Source: Pedobacter sp.
GTDB taxonomy: Bacteria; Bacteroidota; Bacteroidia; Sphingobacteriales; Sphingobacteriaceae
DNA length: 64,000 nucleotides
Direction: 5' to 3'
NCBI RefSeq assembly: GCF_031119335.1
Contig: NZ_JAVHXT010000002.1
Span: 328,617-392,616, forward strand
Position numbers and translations under genes: made by a program. Shown here in pieces: positions 18,371 through 26,970 of this stretch. Positions within the stretch are counted from its first letter, which is position 1. The number at the start of each line of letters is the position of its first letter. The notes beneath the pieces were generated by a model. The model was not told the DNA's origin. It saw only the letters and a list, made by a program, of their open reading frames with translations, and did no database searches.

Positions 18371-21244
18371 ATGAAAAACCAAATATTAGCCTTACTCCTA
18401 TTTTCTCTGCCCCTTTTTGGATTTGCTCAAAATCCGATAGGTATGCCAGACATTGTTAACTATGATAATACTAGTTATGGCGGCGGTACTCACAATTGGG
18501 ATATCCAGCAAGACCGTAATGGAGTTTTGTATTTTGCTAACGATGAAGGTCTACTAACTTTTGATGGTAGCCGTTGGAAAATTTATCCATTGCCCAACAA
18601 AACCATTGTAAGATCTGTCAAAATTGGCAACAATAACAAGATATACGCAGGCGGCCAAGGCGACTTTGGATATTTTGCCCCAGATTTAAGCGGTAGGTTG
18701 GTTTTTCACAGCCTAAAGAATGAAATCCCAGAAGCACACCGTTCCTTTGCAGATATATGGAATGTACATTCTACGGCAGATGCCACTTTTTTCAGAGCAG
18801 CAAACGGAATTTATAGATGGAAGAATAATAAAATTAGCGTATTTAAATCAGAAGCTGGATGGCTTTATATGGGCATTGGTAATCAACAGATTATTGCTCA
18901 TGACAAGGCTAAGGGCTTGCTCAAACTTAACGTAGACCGCTGGGAACCAGCAGTAACCCATCCACTACCAACAGATTTATCTATTAGCTCTATTGCACAA
19001 TATGGTAAAGACAGTGTCTTGGTTGGAACCATGTGGCAAGGCTTACTGCTGCTGCACAACCAACAAATGCAGCCCGTCAAAAACATTAGCTATCTATCAA
19101 ATATCACCAATACGTGTATCGTTAACAATAATTTAATAGGCATTAGCACCTTAGACAAAGGTTTCTATCTTTTTGAAAAAAGCGGCAAACAGCTTTATCA
19201 GCTCAACAAAAATTCTGGTTTACAAAACAGTTCTGTTTTAAGCTTGTACAGTGATAAAAATGCTAATATTTGGCTCGGATTGGCAGACGGGATCAGTTTT
19301 ATTGCCAATAGCAACGCCATCAAACACATCAATCCGCCAGTTTTTGATAATGCAGGCGGGCATACTTCTGTGCTTCACAACAACAACCTATACGTTGGTT
19401 TATCTAATGGCGTGTACAAACTTCCGCTAGGCAATACTACCGACGTCAGTCTTGCGCAAAGTGGATTTAATCCCGTTGCCAATGCTTTTGGACAAGCTTG
19501 GGGCATGAATGTAGTAAATGGCAAGCTTTTACTTGGCAGGCACGAAGGTGCTTTCGAAATAGTTAACGACCAGCTTATTCCAATTGCTACCGGAAAAGGA
19601 TATTGGAACTTTCTGAGCTTTCCGCAGCCATCAACAAATAGGCAACTTTTGCTTTCGGGCAACTATAATGGCATTTCCGTTTTTGAAGACATTAATCAGA
19701 AGCTTCAATTAATCTCAAACATTGGCAACTTTAGTGAATCGGCTCGTTTCGTACTTGCAGAAGGCAACAATATTTGGGTATCGCATCCTTACAAAGGTGT
19801 TTACAAAATTACGACTTCTAGCTTGCGAACTACCAAGGTACAGCTTTACACGCATAAAAAAGGCTTACCTTCTACCTTCAACAACCATATCTACTTTGTT
19901 AAAAATAAAATTGTTGTAGGTACCGAAAAAGGTGTTTACGAGTATAACAGCCAACAAGATCGTTTTGAACCTTCAAGTCTTTTCAATCCAATTTTTGGAA
20001 ATAAATATATACGTTATTTAAAAGACGATGCCGAGGGCAACATTTGGTTTATCGAAGAAAAGAAATTAGGTGTTGCACAACGTAAGGGCAACGCTTACGA
20101 ATTGCTTTACATCACCGAGCTTAACGGAAAAACTTTGGGCGGTTTTGAGCATATCAACATCATTAATAAAAACAATATTATTATTGGTGCCCAAAAGGGA
20201 TTTTACCATCTAAATTTAGAAAAATACCTCGCAAAATATGGTAAACAGCAGGTAAGGATTAGTTTAGTAAAAGCTTTTGGCAAAGCAGATAGCTTGCTTT
20301 TTGGTGGTTATTTTGGCGATGTTAATGAAGATGCGTCGCAAAGTATAATTCCAAAAATGAGACATGCCTTAAACTCATTCCACTTCGAATATTCCTCAAC
20401 ATTCACTAAAAATAGTGCAAACACCTTTTACACTTGTTACCTAAAAGGATTTGACGAAAATTGGTCGCCACTAGATAAAAAGACGGAGAAAGATTACACC
20501 AATTTGCCTGGCGGAAACTACACGTTTATGGTGAAAACTGTAGATAATTTAGGCAATGAATCAATTGCCGCAACCTACGAGTTTACTGTTTTTCCACCGT
20601 GGTACCAGAGCATTGTGGCGTATATCGTTTACATGCTGATGTTTTTTGGCATCATGTACATCGTTTATAAAAGACAGCACCGCAAAATAATTAATCAGCG
20701 TATTGCTTTTCAAAGAGAACAAGAGCATACCCAGTACATGCACCAGTTAGAGATTGATAAATCGGACAAGGAAATCATCAAACTTAAAAACGAAAAACTA
20801 GAGCTGGAAATAGAGACTAAGAACACCGAATTAGCTTCAAACACCATGCACTTGGTGCAAAAGGCAGATTTAATGTCGAAGATTAAGGGTGAGCTATTCA
20901 AGCTGAAAAAGGAGATCAAGGACGATACGTACTCGGCAGATTTTAATAAAATTATTAGGTTGTTAAATGCCGAGGAAAAATCTGACGAAAGTTGGGAACA
21001 GTTCACTGTACATTTTGACAAAGTGCATGTCGATTTCCTAAAGCACTTAAAGGAGGCTTATCCGGCCATTACCAGTAATGAGCTTCGTCTTTCTGCTTAT
21101 TTAAAGATGAACCTTTCTACAAAAGAGATCGCAAAGCTGATGAAGATATCGCCCCGAGGTGTAGAAATTGGTCGCTATCGCTTGCGGAAAAAGTTAAATA
21201 TTGATGGTAATGTGAATTTGTTCGAGTTCTTTAATGCGTTTTAG
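18371..21244 (+). CDS. Membrane-anchored sensor-regulator: beta-propeller, Y_Y_Y domain, LuxR-type HTH
   Basis: I use ATG 18371; a TTG two codons upstream is less likely. The 957-aa protein has a signal peptide (residues 1-20), a periplasmic region of beta-propeller repeats (about 25-640, with units such as NGVLYFANDEGLLTFDG and NANIWLGLADG), a triple-tyrosine domain (about 655-740), one transmembrane helix (about 747-767), a long cytoplasmic coiled coil (about 770-870) and a LuxR/GerE-like HTH in the last 62 residues (SNELRLSAYLKMNLSTKEIA). There is no histidine kinase or receiver domain, so the sensor is joined directly to the DNA-binding domain. Divergence from the SusCD operon suggests it senses glycan fragments and switches that operon. 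Confidence 0.85.
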   Translation: MKNQILALLLFSLPLFGFAQNPIGMPDIVNYDNTSYGGGTHNWDIQQDRNGVLYFANDEGLLTFDGSRWKIYPLPNKTIVRSVKIGNNNKIYAGGQGDFGYFAPDLSGRLVFHSLKNEIPEAHRSFADIWNVHSTADATFFRAANGIYRWKNNKISVFKSEAGWLYMGIGNQQIIAHDKAKGLLKLNVDRWEPAVTHPLPTDLSISSIAQYGKDSVLVGTMWQGLLLLHNQQMQPVKNISYLSNITNTCIVNNNLIGISTLDKGFYLFEKSGKQLYQLNKNSGLQNSSVLSLYSDKNANIWLGLADGISFIANSNAIKHINPPVFDNAGGHTSVLHNNNLYVGLSNGVYKLPLGNTTDVSLAQSGFNPVANAFGQAWGMNVVNGKLLLGRHEGAFEIVNDQLIPIATGKGYWNFLSFPQPSTNRQLLLSGNYNGISVFEDINQKLQLISNIGNFSESARFVLAEGNNIWVSHPYKGVYKITTSSLRTTKVQLYTHKKGLPSTFNNHIYFVKNKIVVGTEKGVYEYNSQQDRFEPSSLFNPIFGNKYIRYLKDDAEGNIWFIEEKKLGVAQRKGNAYELLYITELNGKTLGGFEHINIINKNNIIIGAQKGFYHLNLEKYLAKYGKQQVRISLVKAFGKADSLLFGGYFGDVNEDASQSIIPKMRHALNSFHFEYSSTFTKNSANTFYTCYLKGFDENWSPLDKKTEKDYTNLPGGNYTFMVKTVDNLGNESIAATYEFTVFPPWYQSIVAYIVYMLMFFGIMYIVYKRQHRKIINQRIAFQREQEHTQYMHQLEIDKSDKEIIKLKNEKLELEIETKNTELASNTMHLVQKADLMSKIKGELFKLKKEIKDDTYSADFNKIIRLLNAEEKSDESWEQFTVHFDKVHVDFLKHLKEAYPAITSNELRLSAYLKMNLSTKEIAKLMKISPRGVEIGRYRLRKKLNIDGNVNLFEFFNAF

Positions 21245-21304
21245 TAGCTTCAAAAATTTCTAAAACTGCTATGTTTGACCGCATAATTACTTAACTTAGT
21301 AAAT

Positions 21305-22615
21305 ATGCAGCTGCTCGTTTATAGTCCACAAGTTACCCCACGCATCAAATACATTTTCAATTTTATTTTTAGGGAAGTGTTGCGATGCGATTTTGAATTT
21401 ACAAGTGTCGCTAATCAGTTCGTCACGTATAATGGGCCAAAATTCAGCTACGCAGAAAAGCCCTTGGGCAATGAACTATTTTTTAAAGCAAATGCGCTTT
21501 TACTTAAAAATAATATCGCACAGCAGGATTTAGACATTACAGATTTTGGAAACGATCGGGTTCCTTTTGCGGTTGAAAATAGCACATTACCATTTGATAT
21601 CTTTGCGGCATCTTTTTACCTCTTAAGTAGGTACGAAGAGTATTTGCCCTACACGCCCGACGAACATTTACGATTTCCAGCAGAAAAGAGTTTACAGTAC
21701 GAACTTGGCTTGTTAAAAACTCCAGTGATAGACCAATGGGCAATGATTTTGAAAAACTTGCTACGCAACAAACTGGGCAATATTCATTTCGGCAGCCGGA
21801 AGTTTGAATTTATTACAACCATTGATATCGATAGGGCTTACCACTTTAAATCTAGCGGTATTGTCAAAAACACAGCCCGTTTTATTAGGGCAATTGCCAA
21901 AGGCGATACCGAAAGATTGACTAACATTATAAGCACTGGTTTGGGGAAGAAAAAAGATCCCTTTGATACTTACGATTATCTGCATCAATTACATGAAAAA
22001 TACCAATTAACTGCTATTTTCTTCTTCCTGCTTTCATTAAAAGGCGACAGAGCTCACGATGTAAACATTCACCCGAATGATGATTTATTGCAACAACTGA
22101 TTGTAGAAACTTCCAAAGTGGCCAAAGTGGGAATCCATCCCTCTTATGCCTCAAATAGTAACGTTACCAAACTCAAAGAAGAAAAGGCTTTGTTAGATGC
22201 CGTGTTAGGAAAAACGGTGGATTTATCTAGGCAGCACTATCTTAAAATGCAAATCCCAAAAACCTACTTACAACTTATTAAAGAAGGCATTAACCATGAT
22301 TATACCATGGGATATGCTTCGCAGGTTGGCTTTAGGGCAGGCACATGCACGCCTTTTTTCTGGTACGATTTACAGCTAGAGAAACAATCGCATTTAAAAG
22401 TACATCCTTTTGCAGCAATGGATTCTACTTTGCTAAAATACCTGAAATTACAGCCCAAACAAGCGATAATGCTGATCACAGAACTCGTAGAAAACGTAAA
22501 AATGGTAGACGGAACTTTCTATTCGCTATGGCACAACGAAAGCTTATCGGAAACGGGAAATTGGAAAGGCTGGAAAGAAGTTTATGAAAAGATGTTGGCA
22601 TTGGCTGTTGCTTAA
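21305..22615 (+). CDS. Polysaccharide deacetylase family protein (DUF7033-type N-terminus)
   Basis: A 436-aa protein with no signal peptide. The N-terminal 130 residues match the DUF7033-like domain that precedes a deacetylase fold in Bacteroidota proteins (IFNFIFREVLRCDFEFT). The second half carries deacetylase landmarks: TTIDIDRAYHF near residues 173-183 (metal aspartates), IHPSYASN near residues 278-285 (a histidine motif) and RQHYLKM. The catalytic set looks partial compared with chitin deacetylases, so activity is uncertain. It probably acts on a cell-envelope sugar. A 60-bp gap follows the regulator gene on the same strand; the two are not clearly an operon. Confidence 0.7.
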   Translation: MQLLVYSPQVTPRIKYIFNFIFREVLRCDFEFTSVANQFVTYNGPKFSYAEKPLGNELFFKANALLLKNNIAQQDLDITDFGNDRVPFAVENSTLPFDIFAASFYLLSRYEEYLPYTPDEHLRFPAEKSLQYELGLLKTPVIDQWAMILKNLLRNKLGNIHFGSRKFEFITTIDIDRAYHFKSSGIVKNTARFIRAIAKGDTERLTNIISTGLGKKKDPFDTYDYLHQLHEKYQLTAIFFFLLSLKGDRAHDVNIHPNDDLLQQLIVETSKVAKVGIHPSYASNSNVTKLKEEKALLDAVLGKTVDLSRQHYLKMQIPKTYLQLIKEGINHDYTMGYASQVGFRAGTCTPFFWYDLQLEKQSHLKVHPFAAMDSTLLKYLKLQPKQAIMLITELVENVKMVDGTFYSLWHNESLSETGNWKGWKEVYEKMLALAVA

Positions 22616-22695
22616 GTAACCTGAAATAGATCACTATTTTAAGGTTTTGTGGAATGTCTAAGATGGTTTATGATCTAAAATTGTAAATTTAGAAC

Positions 22696-23340
22696 ATGAT
22701 ATACGACCTAAGCAAAAACAATTCTATAGCCCGCACTTTTGTTGCCGAGATAAGGGATGAGCAAATCCAGAAAGATGCCATGCGTTTTCGTAAAAATATG
22801 GAGCGTTTAGGTGCTTTCTTCGCTTACGAGATTAGCAAAACCTTAAAGTATAAGGAGGTTGAAACGCAAACCCCATTGGGCATTGCTACAAGTTCGGTTT
22901 TAGAACAGCAGCCAGTTTTGGCAACCATTTTAAGAGCTGGTCTACCAATGCACCAAGGTTTGTTGAGTGTTTTTGATCAGGCCGAATCTGCGTTTATCAC
23001 AGCTTACCGTAAAACCAAAAAAAGCGGCGATTTTGTTATACAGATGGAACATATTTCTGCTCCAGATTTGGAAGGGAAAACAGTAATTCTTGCCGATCCG
23101 ATGCTGGCTACAGGCTTAAGTATTGTACTTTGTGCGAAGGAACTCATCAACTCCTATAAAATTGAAAAGCTACATATCGTTTCTGCCATCGCAAGTGCCG
23201 AAGGCGTGAAGCATGTTAGGGCTAATTTGCCAAAAGCAGATTTATGGTTGGGTGCTATTGACGATGAAATGACTAGCAAAAGTTATATTGTCCCAGGTTT
23301 AGGCGATGCTGGGGATTTAGCTTATGGGGTGAAGCAGTAA
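22696..23340 (+). CDS. upp: Uracil phosphoribosyltransferase
   Basis: A 214-aa cytoplasmic enzyme that converts uracil and PRPP to UMP in pyrimidine salvage. Visible features: ATILRAGLPMHQGL near residues 76-89, the PRPP-binding loop VILADPMLATG near residues 130-140 and the C-terminal uracil-binding part YIVPGLGDAGDLAYG near residues 196-210. Length and motifs are standard. It is followed directly by a family E repeat. The 80 bp upstream contain no clear promoter match. Confidence 0.95.
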   Translation: MIYDLSKNNSIARTFVAEIRDEQIQKDAMRFRKNMERLGAFFAYEISKTLKYKEVETQTPLGIATSSVLEQQPVLATILRAGLPMHQGLLSVFDQAESAFITAYRKTKKSGDFVIQMEHISAPDLEGKTVILADPMLATGLSIVLCAKELINSYKIEKLHIVSAIASAEGVKHVRANLPKADLWLGAIDDEMTSKSYIVPGLGDAGDLAYGVKQ

Positions 23341-23342
23341 AA

Positions 23343-23373
23343 AGCCTCCCCTAACCCCTCCAAAGGAGGGGAA
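23343..23373. repeat. Family E palindromic repeat, copy 2
   Basis: CCTCCCCTAACCCCTCC followed by AAAGGAGGGGAATTT, directly after the upp stop codon. It is a G+C-rich hairpin and may serve as a terminator. Relatives are at 9891-9930 and 46363-46456. Confidence 0.65.
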
Positions 23374-23469
23374 TTTAAGACAAATCGGAATAACAAGTAG
23401 TCAGTAAATTGAATTTTTCGTTTACAATAATGCGATAGAACCAGAAATCATTACGAAAAAATTATAGTC

Positions 23470-23712
23470 ATGGTTATAGAAATTAATAAAGCAGATTATT
23501 TAGGAGACTATAAAATTAGATTTGGGTTTTCTGATGGAGAGGTACGTATTATCGATTTTACTGATTTTTTAACATCCGCAAAAAATCCAATGACAAAAAA
23601 GTATTTGGATAAAAACGAATTCAAAAATTTTAAAATTGAATTTGGTGACATAGTTTGGAATGATTACGAAATGTGCTTCCCTATTTGGGATTTGCATGAA
23701 GGAAAAGTCTAG
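23470..23712 (+). CDS. DUF2442 domain-containing protein
   Basis: An 80-aa protein fitting DUF2442: IRFGFSDGEVRIIDFTDFL near residues 17-35, and a C-terminal DIVWNDYEMCFPIWDLHEG. The family often pairs with a DUF4160 protein in possible toxin-antitoxin-like modules. No DUF4160 gene is present. The 57 bp just before it can be read as an in-frame tail (VYNNAIEPEIITKKL, then stop) with no start, so an upstream gene may have decayed. Role unknown. Confidence 0.65.
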   Translation: MVIEINKADYLGDYKIRFGFSDGEVRIIDFTDFLTSAKNPMTKKYLDKNEFKNFKIEFGDIVWNDYEMCFPIWDLHEGKV

Positions 23713-23745
23713 CTTTACAACGTTAAAACATTTCAACTTTACAAT

Positions 23746-24435
23746 TTGATTAAGCACATTTTCTTCGACCTTGACCATACCATTTGGGATTTTGACCGTA
23801 ACGCTCAAGAAACCTTAATGGAGCTTTACGAAAGCTATAAACTAAATGAGCTGGGACTAAGTTCTGCAGAAGATTTCATAGCAACTTATACGGTAAATAA
23901 TCATCAACTTTGGGCACAATACCATTTGGGTAAAATCACCAAGCAAGCGCTTAGAGAAGAACGTTTCCGCAAAACCTTTTTAGATTTAGGCCTGCAACCG
24001 GAGATGATCCCTGCCAAATTTGAAGATGACTATGTGGCGATGGGCCCAACCAAGACAAATCTGTTTGAAAGTGCAGAGAAGGTACTTACCTATCTTCAAA
24101 ACAAATACCATCTACACATCATTTCTAACGGATTTAAGGAGGCTGTTCTTACTAAAATGCAAGTATCAAACCTCAATCCATATTTTAAAAACGTAGTGAT
24201 TTCTGAAGATGTTGGTGTTAACAAGCCCGACAAAGCAATTTTTGAGTATGCTTTAAATTTAGCGGTAGCGCAAAAGCAAGAAAGCATTATGATTGGCGAT
24301 AGTTTGGAAGCAGATGTTTACGGCGCACAGAATTTTGGAATAAAGGCGATTTTCTTTAATCCGCTGAAAGCACAAAAACCTGATGATGTGGAACAGCAAA
24401 TCCATCATTTGGAAGAGTTGTTAAACCACTTTTAG
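23746..24435 (+). CDS. HAD family hydrolase, YjjG-like noncanonical nucleotidase
   Basis: A 229-aa haloacid dehalogenase-type phosphatase, cytoplasmic. Motif I is FFDLDHTIWD (D8 and D10), motif II is the S in HIISNGF near residue 125, motif III is the K in NKPDKAIFEY near residue 160, and motif IV is IGDSLEADVYGA near residues 184-195. The N-terminal cap and the pattern match the YjjG group (noncanonical pyrimidine nucleotide 5'-phosphatase), so house-cleaning of nucleotides is plausible. The only start in register is TTG at 23746, 34 bp after DUF2442. Confidence 0.85.
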   Translation: MIKHIFFDLDHTIWDFDRNAQETLMELYESYKLNELGLSSAEDFIATYTVNNHQLWAQYHLGKITKQALREERFRKTFLDLGLQPEMIPAKFEDDYVAMGPTKTNLFESAEKVLTYLQNKYHLHIISNGFKEAVLTKMQVSNLNPYFKNVVISEDVGVNKPDKAIFEYALNLAVAQKQESIMIGDSLEADVYGAQNFGIKAIFFNPLKAQKPDDVEQQIHHLEELLNHF

Positions 24436-24458
24436 TTGGACGCTTGGTTGGTGACGTT

Positions 24459-24622
24459 GTTAAATAGCCCGGATTGAAGCGGTAATACTTTTTGTTTCGT
24501 CATTTCGAACGCAGAGAGAAATCTGTTACATAGATGCATTTAACTTTTAGATTTCTCTCTGCGTTCGAAATGACGGCAACGGAACACAAAAAGATTTAGC
24601 GAAAAGCCGGACTGCAGGCTGC
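24459..24622 (+). repeat. Composite interspersed repeat, family A, copy 2, carrying a family C palindrome
   Basis: Left flank GTTAAATAGCCCGGATTG followed by AATACTTTTTGT; right flank ACAAAAAGATTTAGCG then AAAAGCCGGACTGCAGG. Between them, 24498-24575 is a perfect palindrome with 27-bp arms (beginning CGTCATTTCGAACGCAGAGA), a family C element. The flanks match copies 3 and 4, but the core does not. Confidence 0.8.
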
Positions 24623-24695
24623 TATTAGCACTAATACTGTGCTTCAAAATTTTAACTTAAACAATATATGGTTTGGCAAAACGTATATTTACCTT

Positions 24696-25214
24696 ATGGG
24701 TACTGAAAAAATTTACCAATCTGTTCTTAAAATAGCAGAGGCTTACCGGCAGGCACTTGATAGGATTGGCGCTGTTAACTTCCAAACCGAACCACCTATT
24801 GGCGGTTGGAGTTATAGCGAGGTCTATTCCCATATCTTCGATTCGAGTTTACTTTCGTTAATGGCATTGAATAATTGCCTTATGGGCGAGGGCAAGAAAA
24901 AACCAACGGCATTCGTTGTTAAAGTAATTTTATTTTTTGGCTCACTTCCTCCGGGAAGAAAGTATAAAGCGCCATCAAAAATAGCATCAAGAGTAAAGAG
25001 GATAAGTATTGCCGCAGCTCAGCAATTCATTACAGATTTTGAATTACAGCTGATGCAAATTTACCCGAAAATGAAAGATTCCGACCCAAATATTAAGGTT
25101 AAACATCCGGTGATTGGCTATTTAAACGCTAAACAGTGGCTTCGGTTTATCGAAATTCATTTGAACCATCACCTAAAACAGCTAAAGCGCATTGAAAATA
25201 GTTACAAGCAATAG
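24696..25214 (+). CDS. DinB-like domain protein
   Basis: A 172-aa protein of the DinB/YfiT-like four-helix-bundle superfamily. I use ATG 24696 (MGTEKIYQ) instead of the GTG 19 codons upstream. Landmarks are the first metal histidine in WSYSEVYSHIFDSSLL near residue 46 and the C-terminal pair in RFIEIHLNHHLKQLKRIE near residues 154-160. Members are metal-dependent thiol transferases or of unknown function. It follows a family A repeat, and the next gene starts 37 bp later, so the two could be co-transcribed. Confidence 0.7.
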   Translation: MGTEKIYQSVLKIAEAYRQALDRIGAVNFQTEPPIGGWSYSEVYSHIFDSSLLSLMALNNCLMGEGKKKPTAFVVKVILFFGSLPPGRKYKAPSKIASRVKRISIAAAQQFITDFELQLMQIYPKMKDSDPNIKVKHPVIGYLNAKQWLRFIEIHLNHHLKQLKRIENSYKQ

Positions 25215-25251
25215 TGCAAAATTTGCCGATATTGCCCACAAATTAGTAAAG

Positions 25252-25635
25252 ATGAAAAAGATTTTATGCGCAATAGCTTTAGTAGGCTTGTTTTCGGCCT
25301 GCGACAATAGCAAAAACAATACGCAAACCCAAGTTCCAACTGCTACGCAGGGCGGCTTATCTGGATTACAAAATGCACCCGCAGCCACGACAGAAAGCCA
25401 AACCAGCTTATTAACCAATCCGGAACATGGCAAACCAGGTCACGATTGTGCTTTACCTGTAGGTGCTCCGTTGAAACAAAAAGCGACTACTCAGCAATCT
25501 ACCGCACCTGTACCCAACACACCTGTAGCACCAGAACCTGTTGCGGCAAAACCTTCAAGTGCACAGAAATTAAACCCGGCACACGGCCAACCTGGACACG
25601 ACTGCGCTAAACCTGTTGGTGCTCCATTAAGTTAA
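25252..25635 (+). CDS. Small lipoprotein with a duplicated HGxPGHDC motif
   Basis: The start is ATG 25252 (MKKILCAIALVGLFSAC); the 20 codons upstream are not signal-like. The lipobox cysteine is C17 (FSAC). The mature protein of about 110 aa is rich in P, Q, T and A and contains two copies of a 20-residue unit, NPEHGKPGHDCALPVGAPLK and NPAHGQPGHDCAKPVGAPLS, about 60 residues apart. Each copy has two histidines, one cysteine and a Gly/Pro frame, which could bind a metal or haem, or form a disulfide between copies. The motif recurs in other Bacteroidota lipoproteins as I recall, without known function. Confidence 0.7.
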   Translation: MKKILCAIALVGLFSACDNSKNNTQTQVPTATQGGLSGLQNAPAATTESQTSLLTNPEHGKPGHDCALPVGAPLKQKATTQQSTAPVPNTPVAPEPVAAKPSSAQKLNPAHGQPGHDCAKPVGAPLS

Positions 25636-25650
25636 TCCTACTCTGCGTAA

Positions 25651-26970
25651 ATGAAACTGCCACATATTAAAGGATTTGATGAACAAGCTTTTCAAAAGTA
25701 TTTAAAAAATACTGGCTGGGTTATGTTCGGAAAAATATTAAGCTTAGTAGTGGGCATGCTCATTGCGAGGTATCTTGGTCCTACAGAATTTGGGGATTTG
25801 AGCTTCGCTTTGGCATTGGTTGGTATTTTATCAGCAGTAGGTGCATTAGGTCTCGATACATTTATTGTGAGAGAAATCATTCAAGAACCTGATAAAAAAA
25901 ATGAAATTCTTGGCACATCCCTTTGGCTAAGAATTTGTGTAAACTCGTTGCTAATTCCAATTGCAGTAGTCATTTACCTTTCTTATCATCATCTGTCTCA
26001 CAATCAAGCTCGTCCCTTAACTATTATGGTAGCGCTTTTGGGTCTAGCTTCGTTCTTTAAATCTTTTAATGTAATCGATGCTTTTTTTCAATCACAAGTA
26101 CTGTCAAAATATATCGTACAAGTACAAAATATATGCTTGTTTATCTCATCTGCAGTAAAAATTGTTGTTATTAGCTTAAATCTTCCGTTAATATATATTG
26201 TACTTTCGTTAGTGTTTGACGGATTTATTCTTGCGCTTGGACTAGTTATAATTTATCAGAAAAAACAAAGAGACATTACAAAATGGACTTTTAGCAAAGA
26301 AAGGGCAAGATCCCTACTTAAGCAGTCATCACCTTTAATTCTTTCTGCGGTTATGGTTTCACTATATATGCAGATAGATCAAATCATGCTAAAATCTGAA
26401 GGAAGCAAGACTGTCGGAATTTACAGCGCTGCTGTGAAAATAAGTGAAGCGTGGTACTTTATCCCAGTTGCAATTGTAACTTCAGTATTTCCTGCATTAC
26501 TAAATGCACGAAAAACAGATTTAGAACGATACCAAAAAAGATTAGGTAACCTCTACGATTTATTGATTTTAATCAGTTTACCCGTAGCCATATTTGTTAG
26601 TTTTTCTGGGACATACATCATTAATATTTTATATGGAGATCGTTTTGAAGGTGCCGGCCAAATGCTTTCCATTCATATTTGGTCGGGTATTTTTGTATTT
26701 CTAGGTAGTGCTAGTTCACAGTATCTTTTAGCTGAGGGCTATACTAAGATTTCTTTCTACAGGACTTTGGCTGGAGCAGTTACCAACATTGGTCTAAATT
26801 TTTGGCTAATACCAAAATACGGTGGGCTTGGAGCTTCTGTAGCTACATTAATAGCGTGCTTCGTTTCCGCTTTCTATATATTATTTATTCCAAAAACCCA
26901 AAAACAAGGATTGATGATGTTAAAATCATTATTTTTGGTTACACTTTTTCAAAAAATCATTAAACGTTGA
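25651..26970 (+). CDS. Oligosaccharide flippase family protein (Wzx-like)
   Basis: A 439-aa polytopic membrane protein with roughly 12-14 hydrophobic helices. The start region, NTGWVMFGKILSLVVGMLIA followed by RYLGPTEFGDLS, is typical of the polysaccharide biosynthesis (MOP) superfamily, which flips undecaprenyl-linked glycan units across the inner membrane. The stop overlaps the start of the next gene (a methyltransferase), which supports an operon. It looks more A+T rich than the genes before it, usual for surface-polysaccharide genes. The glycan is unknown. Confidence 0.88.
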   Translation: MKLPHIKGFDEQAFQKYLKNTGWVMFGKILSLVVGMLIARYLGPTEFGDLSFALALVGILSAVGALGLDTFIVREIIQEPDKKNEILGTSLWLRICVNSLLIPIAVVIYLSYHHLSHNQARPLTIMVALLGLASFFKSFNVIDAFFQSQVLSKYIVQVQNICLFISSAVKIVVISLNLPLIYIVLSLVFDGFILALGLVIIYQKKQRDITKWTFSKERARSLLKQSSPLILSAVMVSLYMQIDQIMLKSEGSKTVGIYSAAVKISEAWYFIPVAIVTSVFPALLNARKTDLERYQKRLGNLYDLLILISLPVAIFVSFSGTYIINILYGDRFEGAGQMLSIHIWSGIFVFLGSASSQYLLAEGYTKISFYRTLAGAVTNIGLNFWLIPKYGGLGASVATLIACFVSAFYILFIPKTQKQGLMMLKSLFLVTLFQKIIKR

